Below are positions 42,603 through 54,600 of a stretch of 64,000 nt of DNA, in pieces (the first letter of the stretch is position 1; each line of letters opens with the position of its first letter). Origin of the DNA: Hippasteria phrygiana (Eukaryota; Echinodermata; Asteroidea; Valvatida; Goniasteridae). The stretch is from NCBI GenBank assembly GCA_037893225.1, contig JAZGUH010000058.1, positions 1,135,280 to 1,199,279 of the forward strand. Direction: 5' to 3'. Both the position numbers and the translations under genes were made by a program. The notes under the pieces were generated by a model. It was given only the letters and a program-made list of their open reading frames with translations, was not told the origin of the DNA and made no database searches.

Positions 42603-45600
42603 GTAATAATAATAATGCATTTATGTAGCGCCAAATCCATACACAGAAAATTACACTTAAATTTATATTAAATTACATAACATCATAAAAATCAGTTTGA
42701 TATAATTATCATTATAAGAGATGGGCAAACGCCTCTCTAAACAGAACAGTTTTCAATTTACTTTTAAAAACCTCAAGATTTTCTTACATGGCAAGCCGCT
42801 CATACGTCAGGTACAGTACACCTCTGGGACATAAGCCACTCAGTAGGTCTTCTGCAAGGTACAATATGCCTCTGGAACACTTACATGGTAAGCCGCTCAG
42901 TGGTTCCTTACGTCAGGTACAGTACACCTCTGGAACATAAGCCACTCAGTAGGTCTTCTGTTAGGTATGATGTGCCTCTCGAACACTTACATGGTGAGCC
43001 ATTCAATACGTCCTCATGTAAGCCACCCAGTACATCTGCTGTAGTGTGCCTCTTATTTGGTGAGCCTCTTTATATATTCGCTTCTGAGGCTTAATACCCC
43101 TCAGGAATACTTACACGGTAAGCCACTCAGTAACTTCTGTTTGGTGCAATACGGCTCTAGGACACTTATACATGTATAATAAGTCATGTAATGCCTGTGG
43201 AATAGCAATGATGAAAGCTACTCTTTAAATGTAGTGTACACAATTGGTAATCCTCCAATTTTTTTTTTACTGAATTATTACGAAATACCTTACTAGACTG
43301 TAAGTTAATAGTAGTCTCATCCTGTGAAATGATGGCATCAGGTGTGCTGTCATTTTCAAGAAAAGTGGAAATTTATATCATTTTCCAACGATTGCCAGCC
43401 GGCAATCGTTGGAAAACTGCCCTCTAACAAGTGTGTAGCCTTTAGTCAAGGCGCGTGGCTATCCGGACGAGTGACGCGCCCCGGACATGCTGGCATTTCC
43501 TGGGCGTGTCTCACGCGTCCAGGTAGCCACATGCGCCTTGACTAAAGGCTATCATCCGCCCGACGGTTGAAAACGAACGCCGTTTTTCTCTCGTTTTTTT
43601 TCGCCATCCAACAACGCAAAACTTTGAACAGGTCAGTGGAACGATATTTCCTATAAAATACCAACCCCCAAATCGGCCCATTTCTGAAAATTGCAACAAT
43701 GACCAATCATGTACACTACATTTAAGGTATATTACACACCTAAGACTTACACATATGTGGTAAGCCAGTCAATAAAGTCCTCATGTAAGGCACAATACAC
43801 CTCTTGTAATACTCTTCTGGTGCAAACCAGTAGTTCCCCTAGAGACTCATTGTGCCTCTGGCACTCGGATTGAAGGCATAACGTACCTCTGTCACATGGC
43901 TGGTAAGCAAGTAGCTCCCTTGTGAAAACAATATAGGCACAGAGCACCTCTTGTACACCTGCATGAGGTGCAATTTACGCGTCTTTGTTGCTGTACACAT
44001 TCATCTTGTAAGGTACAGTCTACCACATAGAGACTGAAATGAGGGTCAGTAACTCTCCACACAGACTCTCCAACTCTTTTGTACACTTGTCATTTATGTT
44101 CTGTAGGAATTACAGTAAAAGTAAAATCAAGTCAAAATCTTCATGTTTGATTCTAGACACTTGATATTTGCTTTCTCTTTCAGAGTGAGCCTGAGGGTTT
44201 TGCCGTGTTCCATCTTTACGTCTGCGCTGCCTTTCTCATCAAATTTGCCAACGATGCTATGAAAGAGAAAGACTTCCAGGTATGCGGTGTCATTTATCCT
44301 CTCTTGTTTTGCCATGAGTAGTCTTCCAGTGGTTTTGTCCCGTAAGAGAGTATGGATCTTGTTCTCACTTGCTGATGTGTACGACAATTGACCTATCACT
44401 ATAGACCTTTTTCCACCCATTTGATGAGATGGCATGAATTGTAAACAAAACCACAACGTGTGCACTGCTTGGAGTGATCGTAGTAGGTTTTAGGATCACT
44501 GCACTGTGCGTGAAAAAGGTCTATAACTAATTCATGTGATTGGACAATATTTCACAAGTTGTGTTTACATGGTTCTGCGCAGTGGGTGAGTTCTATGTAG
44601 TTGATCCCCTGCTGAGCACATGGGCCATGTGTACAGAATCCCACACAAGCTTGTTGGATTTTGTGGGCTGCATTCCAGTGCAAAATATAAGAGGATGGAT
44701 TTTTGCAGATTTGGTTGTGAAGCATCTGTTTGCTACTGACAATGTTGGCAGTGAGCAGATTTCTTGAGGCCAAAAAAAATAATTGTTTGGTTGTCCTCCA
44801 CACCCCTTCGCCAGTGGGGGGGCCGGACGGGCGGGCAGAATGTTTTTAGTATTTTTTTTTTTTTTTACATTCCCCGGAAGTCCAACTTCAAACCATACAC
44901 AAAGTAAAACAAACACACAAATGTTGTTAGGCCGATAAACAGTTTAATATACGTAATACGGCTGCCTCTTCAGCGATGGCTGCCGGGTCCTTTACTCCAT
45001 CCGAACAACACATACTGTAGCCCCAAGGCTGCCAGTGCTGACACTGTCTCCTGGGCTCAATGTCACTCTATGGACCACTTTTTGGTGGACTTGACCTTTG
45101 TGTGTTTCAGCTGTATTTGAGCTGGCTCAACATTCGACCCAAAAACCTCACGAAGTTTCGATGTGGTAGCCACACTACACACACAATCAAACAAGACTTT
45201 TACACCCAGTTTGCAATTCTCGTGGTCGGACATCCGGGAACTTTGCTTGAACTTTGTACAGAGATCAATGTGTTGCTATGCAGCACGAAGGGGAAAGCAA
45301 AATCCCGCGCCGTGTACAAATTAATAGACAAAGGGGAAGATGTGACGTCATGCCGACCGCGAGAATGAATGCTGAGCGTGTAAGAGGCCATCTTGGCTTC
45401 CCCTGTCGCTATACATGTTCAGTTGATGCATTTTTTTTTTTTTGGCTTTTCCCGACAAAGTCAGTCGGAAAAGGCTTTGTTTTTGTTCTGATTTTTTCTT
45501 TTCTTCTTCTTCTTCTTCTTCTTCTTCTTCTTCTTCTTCTTCTTCTTCTTCTTCTTCTTCTTCTTCTTCTTCTTCTTCTTCTTCTTCTTCTTCTTCTTCT

Positions 45601-48600
45601 TCTTCTTCTTCTTCTTCTTCTTCTTCTTCTTCTTCTTCTTCTTCTTCTTCTTCTTCTTCTTCTTCTTCTTCTTCTTCTTCTTCTTCTTCTTCTTCTTCTT
45701 CTTCTTCTTCTTCTTCTTCTTCTTCTTCTTCTTCTTCTTCTTCTTCTTCTTCTTCTTCTTCTTCTTCTTCTTCTTCTTCTTCTTCTTCTTCTTCTTCTTC
45801 TTCTTCTTCTTCTTCTTCTTCTTCTGGTAAGACGTGTTTAGTCGAGCTCCGGAAAAAGTAAGATTTTTAAAGCTTTTAGACCTCGTATGGTCCCAGTCTC
45901 TTTACTAGGTTTCTCCTTTAAATGCAAAGATACTGCTAGACCGAGTTCACCTTGTCTGATTTCTTAATTTTGGTGTATTTCTAGATAATTTGTTATCATT
46001 TTACTGTATTGGTTTTTCGTAGGGCTGGCCGCCATGGCCGGTCGGCCTGAACGGCCTATTGTTGGGGGCCAGTCGACCGTGAGCACGGTGTTGGGCCCCT
46101 CTACCTCTATCCCTTTTGTTCCTGGTAACGAGCCGTTTAAGCAAATCACCAGGAACAATGGAGTTTCTTTCAAGGCGTCTGACAATGTCTCTATTCAATC
46201 CTACATCGACTCCTTCACTGACTACATGCCTGCCAAGGACGTTATTTCTGCCTCTCGTATTTCCAACGGCCGTGTTGCCATTTACTTAAGAACTAGGGAC
46301 GCTGTCATAGACGCTGTGGAACATGGCCTCCGTTATAGGGATTCGTTCATTGAACTCTCCCCCCTTATCAAACCAACTACCCGTCTAACTCTGTCCAATG
46401 TTTATCCTGAAATCCCCAACGCCGTGCTCGTGAAGAATCTGTCTGGCTTTTGTAAGGTTGTATCCCAAATCCGGCCGATACCCCTGGGTTTTAAGGATAA
46501 GGAGTTATCTCACATCATGTCATTCAGACGTAATGTACATGTTCTCCTAGATCCTAACATCACTCCCCCTGATCACATCACCTTCACCTACTCCGGAGTC
46601 AACTACCGTGTATTTCTTTCCACGGAGTCCGTTCGGTGTTTTAATTGTGGCGAGTTTGGTCACATAAGTCGCTCGTGCAAAAAAAGAGCCCCCAGTGACA
46701 ACGATCCCCACGACCCCAAGCGCAATGACAACCCGATAAACCCCTTGAATCCCCCTCCCACCTTCATCCAAAAAAACAAATCTGATCCAGCACACCCGCC
46801 CAAAAAATCCAACCCTTCCATCCCGTCTGGTCCGCCTGGCCCTCCCGTCCCGTCCGGCCCTCCCGCTCCTGCGGTGGAGCGCCCAGCGTCCCCCGGCGCG
46901 GGTGGCTCGACCGGGTCCGGTCGACAGATCGTTGCGGCTGCCCCGGCACCAAGTCCCGCCGTCATTTCCAAGCCCCCCGCAACTAACCTACCCGCAACTA
47001 ACCCACCCTCAAAAGAACATACAGACAGTGTCTGGGGCACGCCACCCCCTCCAACACGAACGTTCTCTGAAATCGTTTCAAAACGTAAACAACCATCCCC
47101 AGAATTAGTAGATGATCGTCCCCACTTAGTTTCCCTAAAGTCCCCCTCCCCCATGAGGAAAATGGCCAGAAGAATTAACTTGGCTATGGACACTGCGCAC
47201 CAGATCACCACCGTCCCCGACACCCCAACCTCCTCCCCATCTGTGGACAACGCAACCCCTTCTGGCTCCACCCCAATATCTGAAACTTGCACCGACACGG
47301 ACTCTATATCGTGGGAGGACGCGCAGATTGACGACATTACCCTTGCTTCTGCTAGTCTCCCTATTCCAAAGGGCCCCCTAACCCCTGCAGACCTGATCAA
47401 CTTCCTAACCACCGTTAAATCCAGAAAAAAACCAATGCTCGTTGCCAAGAAATTCACCTCAAACATCCCTGGACTCGTTAAACAATTAAGACCCCTTCGT
47501 AATAGTCCCCTGCTCCAGAAAGGTTTGCAGCAGAGAATTCAAAAACTGATTAAAAAACTCGACGTCTAATTCTCTCTCTTGTTATGAATTTGAAGCTGTA
47601 CACTTCTTTTTCCCTGTTGATGGCGCTGTCACTGATCTCACTCAACACTGGAGGCTGTTCTGACCCTCAAAAGAACGCCTCTTTCCAAGCCTATATCAAT
47701 AATATTGCCAATAACCCCAACATCATTTTTCTGCAGGAAACCTATCACCTGACAGATAAATGCCCCTGTTGGAAGTTATGGTCCAATTATACCCCTATAT
47801 GTAACCCCAGTCATACGCGTGGCTCCGGGGTCACTGTTCTCGTAAAATCAGATATCAATATCATTGAAACCTCGGTTATTCTTGAGGGACATATCCTTGC
47901 TGTTAAAATACACTTTAACAACTCTGTTTATAATCTCTACAATTTTCTTATTCCCCAAGACGACAACAGTGCCCTCGGCGCCATGCGTAATTTCAATCGG
48001 CACGTTAAACTAGTCAGTGACGGCGTTATTGTTGTCGGTGGTGATTTTAATTGTACTCTTAATCCTTCTTTAGACCGTCTGAATATGCCGACCGAGCATA
48101 GACCCAAAATAGCCATGGCTCTCAAAGAGGCTTTAAATAGCATCTCTTTGTGTGATGTCTGGCGCAGACAAAACCCGGTTGACAAAAAATTTACCTGGCT
48201 CCGAGGTAATCCCTCAAGTACCGATAGAGTCTCTAGAGCCAGGCTTGATCGCTTTCATATTTCCTTCGGTCTCATTGCTTCTACGCTTTCTTGCAAAATA
48301 ATCCCATGCTCTCTCTCGGATCACTCCGCCATCTCTCTTGTTCTTAAAATACCTAATTCTCAAACCCGAGGCAGTGCATATTGGCACCTTAATAATTCCC
48401 TCCTCGAAGATCAGAACTATAGAGATATTATTCTTTTGTTCTGGGCCGACTGGAAACAAAAGAAAACCGATTTTGTCAACATATGCAAATGGTGGGACTT
48501 TGGAAAGTCCCACATCAAATCGATCACGCAAATGTACGCCTCGCAGTTGGCCCAGAACAAACGCGAATCCCTCCTTAGAATAAATCAAATCATTAATGAT

Positions 48601-51600
48601 CTCCAGTCTGCGCCAAACTTCACACCCGAAATTCAACATGCTCTTACAGAACAAAGGAAAGAATTAAACTCCCTTCTTAAGAACGAGGCTCGGGGTGCTC
48701 TCATCAGATCGCGTTTTAAGCATATAAACGAAACTGATTCTAGCTCATCTTACTTTTTCAACCTTGAGAAAACTCGCTCTCAATCTAAAACTATCTCCAA
48801 TATTCGCCTTGATACCGGTATCATCTCTGACGATCCTTCTGAAATAAAAAACCACATTCGTCAATTCTACAAAACTCTTTACAGCCGAGTCCAGACTGAT
48901 GAGAGCGCTCTCGAGCCTCTTCTTTCTAATTTAACTAAACTTGACCCCTCCGACTCCGAAGACCTTGATTTCCCCCTTAGTCGTGAGGAAGTCGACTTAG
49001 CCGTCGAGCACCTTGGCAAAGACAAAACTCCAGGTCTAGACGGACTCACCTCTGAATTCTATCAGTCCTTCTGGCCCACCTTCAAAGATGATCTTTTCAC
49101 TGTCTTTAATTTTGCCCTAGAGAATGGCTCGCTTCCTTGCTCCTTTTACAGAGCCGTCATTACTCTACTCCCAAAGAAAGGAGATCTTACCGACATCGCC
49201 AATTGGCGCCCTGTCTCCCTTCTTAACACTGATTATAAGATCTTTGCCAAGGTGCTTGCGAATAGAATAAAACAATGCATTGGTACTGTTATAAATGAAG
49301 ACCAAACCTATTGTATTCCAGGCCGTACTATCTCCGACAACATTAATTTAATTAGAGATGTTATTAATGTATCTAACTTTAATGATTTTCCCTTAGCCGT
49401 GGTCAACCTTGATCAGAAAAAGGCGTTTGACAATGTTGATCACGACTACCTTTTCAAGACCATGAGAGCCATGGGTTTTGGGGACCGCTTCATAGCCTCT
49501 GTCCGTCTGCTGTACAGCGGCGCCGAGAGCCTAATCAAAGTGCGCGGTTCTCTTACCGCGCCTTTTCCCTTTGAAAAAGGCATACGTCAAGGATGCCCGC
49601 TCTCGGGGCTGCTGTATACTATTGCCATAGAACCACTTATTAATTCCCTTAGAAATAACCTAGATAGCAAAAGTTTTCCTCTCCCAAATACCAATAAATA
49701 TTGCTCTGTGTCGGCGTACGCAGACGATGTCTCTGTCTTTGTCACCACTGACTCGGGCTTTAATGTCATTAATGAAGTGTACAGCCTCTATAGTCGAGCC
49801 TCTGCTGCACATCTTAACTATAATAAATCCCAGGGTTTGTGGGCCGGATCTTGGACCGGACGAGGTGACAAGCCCCTCGGTTTTCAGTGGAACAAAGAGG
49901 GGCTGGCTTTCCTTGGCATTCACTTGGGAAACAATAATAATTACAACCAACAAAACTGGTCCAAATGCAAAGATAAATTAAAACAAACGCTTACTCGCTG
50001 GAACTTCCTATGTCACACTCTCTCTTTCAAAGGAAAAATTCTCATAGCCAACCAACTTGCTGCCTCTAAAATCTTTCACTGCCTCGCCGTTATTTCCCCA
50101 CCAGATACAGTTTTAAATGAACTCCAAGAAATGCTTGTCGGCTTCGTCTGGTCCAATGGGAGGCACTTGCTAAGGAGACAGACTCTTTTTCAGAAACCTG
50201 ACAAGGGAGGACTCGGTCTTGCATGCCTCCAAGCACGCATACTAACCTTCCGTTTCTCCCTCATTCAACGTTACATCAATCATTGCTCTCATCCCGCCTA
50301 CATTCTTGTTGATTACTTCCTCCGGAAGTACAAAAAACTTAATTTTGGTCTTGAACTTTTCTTTACACATATCAATCCTAAATTTCAGACCAGTCTCCCA
50401 TGTTTCTACAGTGAGCTTATGCGTGCTTGGTCGGTATCCGGAGCTCGACTAGTCGTACCTCCCAACTCTATCAACCATGTTATCAATCTTCCTCTTAATT
50501 GTCCCCTCATTTCTCACCCGGATGATGATACCCCTTCTCAGCGTCTCTTGGCGTGTGGGATCAAAACCGTCAAACATTTGCTTGACCAAAGCGGCCTGTG
50601 GCTGGACTCTGAGACCATAGCTTCTCCTCTTCTTCGACCTCGCCCGCCGTCTCTTCGCGTTCTCAATATGGAACTTCTTCAACTTCGCCGCAACCTCATC
50701 TCGCACTTCCCAAGTCTCCTTAATGAACTTGGCTGCCTGACCTCGCCTGAATCTCTCTGCACTGCCCCTTCACTCCACAACCTTCCTCTGGAATGCATCA
50801 TCTCATCTGATTCTAATGGTCTCTCTCTACCTTCAAAACGTCTGTATGCCATCTTCAACCATCAAGTTAACTCTCTTCCATCTACAACATTGACCAAATG
50901 GCACTCTCTGGGTTTTTTTGACGAAGCCCAGCCCATTCAATGGAAGGCCATCTATAGACTTCCCACATCCAAGAAAGACGGCGACGTCCAATTTAAACTC
51001 CTCCACGGTGTTCTTCCTTCACTCCCTGTTCTTCAACACCTCAACTGCGACATCCCTTCAGAATGCGGGTGGTGCGGAGAGAGAGGCACTATACACCATT
51101 TGTTTATCATCTGTCCAGCTATCCAACCGGCACTCAATCTGCTCCACGCTCTCCTCTCCAGAATTCTTCCCAACCTCCAGCTTGACTTCAACCTATACTG
51201 GACGCTAATTCCGCGCGCCAAGAGATGCCACAAGGAGGCGGTTGATCTTGGAAACTTCCTGATTGTTAGCCTCAAAACCACCATCTATCACTTATATCGT
51301 ACTGTCCGTTTTGCAGACCCCCTTCTCATCTGGACCCTTCGGCTAAAAACCAAAATTACTCTCGACCTTCACTACTTCAATCTTATAGGTAAACCTCAGG
51401 AATTTCACAAAAAGTGGTCAATAAACAACGCCCTCTACACTATTGTTAAAGAAAAGATAACATGGTTGATCTGATTTTATTGATCCTCCTTCCCCTCCTT
51501 TCCTCCCTTGGAAGCCGCCTGCAGTGGGTGCCAGTGCGCCCACATACAGAGATGCCGGTGGCTCCCCCTCCTCCTCCCCCCTCCCCACAACCCCCCTTTT

Positions 51601-54600
51601 TTTTTCGTTACTATCTTTTTGTATCTTTTTTTTCCCTAGGGGTCGCTGGCCCGAGTCCGTGACAGCTGTTCGCCTAGGGCGAGATGTGCTTCGGCACTGT
51701 CTAAGTGGCCCGGGCCTCCCCCCCCCCCCTGTCTTTCTCTTTCCCTTTTCGTTAAACAACTGTTCATTAATTTATTGTTCATTGAATTAGTCGTTAATAC
51801 TTAATGTATTCTGTTATTGAATGTTATTATTAATGTTTATGGTTTTGATCTCTTTGGTCTTTTTGATCCCTTGCTTCGTCACCGCGGTAAGCTAGTTTGG
51901 CAGTAGTACACAGCCAATAGGCTGGCCGCGGTGACGTTGCATTTCGTGAATTAGTCTCATCAAATAGTAATTTATGTATTTATGTGCTTACTTTGCATTT
52001 TCTCGTTTTCAAAACGATTTTGTTTATTACTGATCGACTTTCTGTGAAATCAGTTTACAACCCTTTTATTTGTATGATTTACACTTTGTATATATACATA
52101 TATTCGTTAATATTTGTCTTGTGTTCAATTCAAGTGAAATAAAGTCTTCATTTGAAAAGTCAAAAAAAGTCTTCTTCTTCTTCTTCTTCTTCTTCTTCTT
52201 CTTCTTCTTCTAGTTCTGACCAAAAGCCCATAGACTTTGTACACGAATTTTGTCGGCGGCACTTTAGGTCTTAAAAAATCTCAGATCTTAACCAAACTTA
52301 CCTCAAACATAGACCCTAGGCTGAAATTGTATGTCGAAGAGTGACGTCATGATGACGTCATCACGTGTCACGTGACGTCATCTTAAAGGTGCATTTTTCA
52401 AGGGCCCATATCTAGAGAACGGTAGGTCCGATTTCCTTCAAACCTGGTATGTTGGTAGGCTAGCTCGTGTTATAGATGTAAATTGAGGTGACGTCAAGAT
52501 GACGTCATCATACGATTTTATAGTAATTGTTAAGTTTTTGAACTTCAAAGTTTCTTAAAGCCATATCTCACCAACAGAACATGCTAAATTCAAAATTCTT
52601 TTTGTAATAGCTTTGTTAGCTCCTATATTCTTTCGCATAAATGGGAAAATGTGTGACGTCATTATGACGTCATCAAAAATGTGCTTTTATGAAACACATA
52701 TAAGGGTAGGTCCGATCGTCATAAAAATTAGTGGGCAGGTAGATAGTGCTACTAGCATGTAAAATCCGAGGTGACGTCATGATGACGTCATCGGCTGATT
52801 TTCTATGATTTTTTTGTTCTATCCCAAATCCCATAGACTTTGCACACGAATTTTGTAAGAGCCACTTTGGTCACTAAACAACCTCAGATCTTAATCAGGT
52901 TTAACACAAACAGAGACCCTAAGCTAAAAATGTATGCCGAAGAGTGACGTCATGATGACGTCATCACTTGTCAAGTGACGTCATCTTAAAGGTGCATTTT
53001 TCAAGGGCCTGTATCTAGAGAACGGTACGTCCGATTGCCTTTAAACCAGGTATGTTGGTATGGTAGCTCGTGTTATAGATGAAAATTGAGGTGACGTCAT
53101 GATGACGTCATCATACGATTTTACAGTAATATTAAAGTTTTTGAACTTCAAAGTTTCTTAAAGCCATATCTTATCAACAGAACATGCTAAATTCAAAATT
53201 CTTTTTGTAATAGCTTTGTTAGCTCTTATATTCTTTCACATAAATGTGAAAAATGTGTGACGTCATCATGACGTCATCAAAAATATGCATTTTTGAAACA
53301 CATATAAGAGTAGGTCCGATCGTCATAAAAATTAGTGTGCAGGTAGATAGTGCTACTAGCATGTTAAATCCGAGGTGACGTCATGATGACGTCATCGGCT
53401 GCTTTTCTATGATTTTTAGTTTTATCCAAAATTCCATAGACTTTGTACTCAAATTTTGTAAGTGGCACTTTGGTCACTAAACGACCTCAGATCTTAATCA
53501 GACTTAACACAAACATAGACCCTCAGCTGAAATTGTATGCCGAAGAGTGACGGGGTGATGACGTCATCAGGTGTCACGTGATGTCATCTTAGGTCCGATT
53601 ACGCTCAAACGTAGTATGTTAGTAGGCAAGCATTTGTTGTTGATGAAAATTGAGGTGACGTCACCATGACATCATCATACGAAATTATAGTAATTTTAAA
53701 GTTTTAGAACTTAAAATTTTCTTTAAGCCATATCTCATCAACAGAACATGCTAATATCGAAATTCGTTTTGTAATAGGTTTGTTAGGTCCTACATATGTA
53801 ACTAAAAAAATGCAAAATATGAGCACCATCACTATGACGTCATCAAAGGCATAATTTCTCGTAAGACATGTAAATTGGTAGGGTCCCAATTGTCATGAAG
53901 CCTGGTGGGTAGACAGACTTGTCAAAGCAAGCAAAATACGCAGTGACATCATAAAAAAATAATGCGGAAAAGCCCTAGGTTCTGTTCAGCGAAGAGACAT
54001 AGAGTCCTAGATTATATTATATTATTTAATCGTAATATACAACAACAAATTCCAACTAAATATTAATATATTCCGAGTGATTCAAAACATAATTAGAAAA
54101 ATATTGAGATTTTTATTTTGTCATAAGTTTATTCTCAAAATGTGATTCTTCATAACATTTAGCCTTGTGTTTTATACCATACTGTGAATTTCTGTACCGC
54201 GTGTATTTCCATCGAGATATTTATTGTGCGAAGTCACACACTGATACTAGAATATGAACTTTCAAACTCTGGAGTAAAAGGTAGGGTCGTGTTTGTGCAT
54301 TACAGAATAACAAAATAAAGATAGAAATGATGATTGGGACGAATCAACCAGCGAATCAATTCGAGTTTTGGGATAAATTGAAGAAAAAAACTATTTGGCA
54401 CAGCTGATAAATTGTCGTGGACTACCAAAATTCTTTTTTTCTGGCCCTAAGGGTCGTGTAGCCAAAATGCATTAGGTTTTTAGGGGTTAAAGTGCTGCTC
54501 TTGTTCATTTTCTTTATTCAATTCTTCTTAAAAATTGATGTAATTACTCAGCAGTTTTCCCTTGTGGTTTGTTTGAGGGTATATCTGATAAAAAGTCTCC

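Larger units (their letters stand above)
42441..44040 (+). repeat. Intron-9 array duplicating the exon 9 end and its splice donor
   Basis: CCTCTGG(G/A)ACACTTACATG followed by GTAAGCC, the true 3' end and donor of exon 9, recurs with GTCAGGTACAGTACACCTCT and GTCTTCTGCAAGGTACAATA spacers. Donor-like copies stand at 42887/42888, 42993/42994 (GTGAGC), 43117/43118 and 43759/43760. A copy at 42790/42791 has GCAAGC. Units decay with distance. A (ATA)n run and a MITE interrupt the array. Confidence 0.85.
45826..52170 (+). mobile_element. Full-length Tx1-like LINE inserted in (TTC)n
   Basis: This is a 6.3-kb non-LTR retrotransposon with a 5' UTR (45826-46033), ORF1 (46034-47569), ORF2 (47584-51474) and a 3' UTR ending GTCAAAAAAAGT, directly followed by (TTC)n. 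(TTC)n stands at both junctions and nothing else separates element from microsatellite. ORF layout and motifs fit the Tx1/L1 group, in which the Kibi and Koshi families target (TC)n and (TTC)n microsatellites. Both ORFs are uninterrupted, so the copy looks young and perhaps active. It lies in sense in TBC1D22 intron 10. Confidence 0.9.

Noticed and set aside
45254..45861. Long poly-Leu and poly-Ser ORFs
   Set aside because: They are readings of the (TTC)n microsatellite; any frame stays open and no gene signal surrounds them.
46660..47466. 268-codon minus-strand ORF
   Set aside because: It is the complement of the Pro/Ser-rich part of LINE ORF1, open because of codon bias, without homology.
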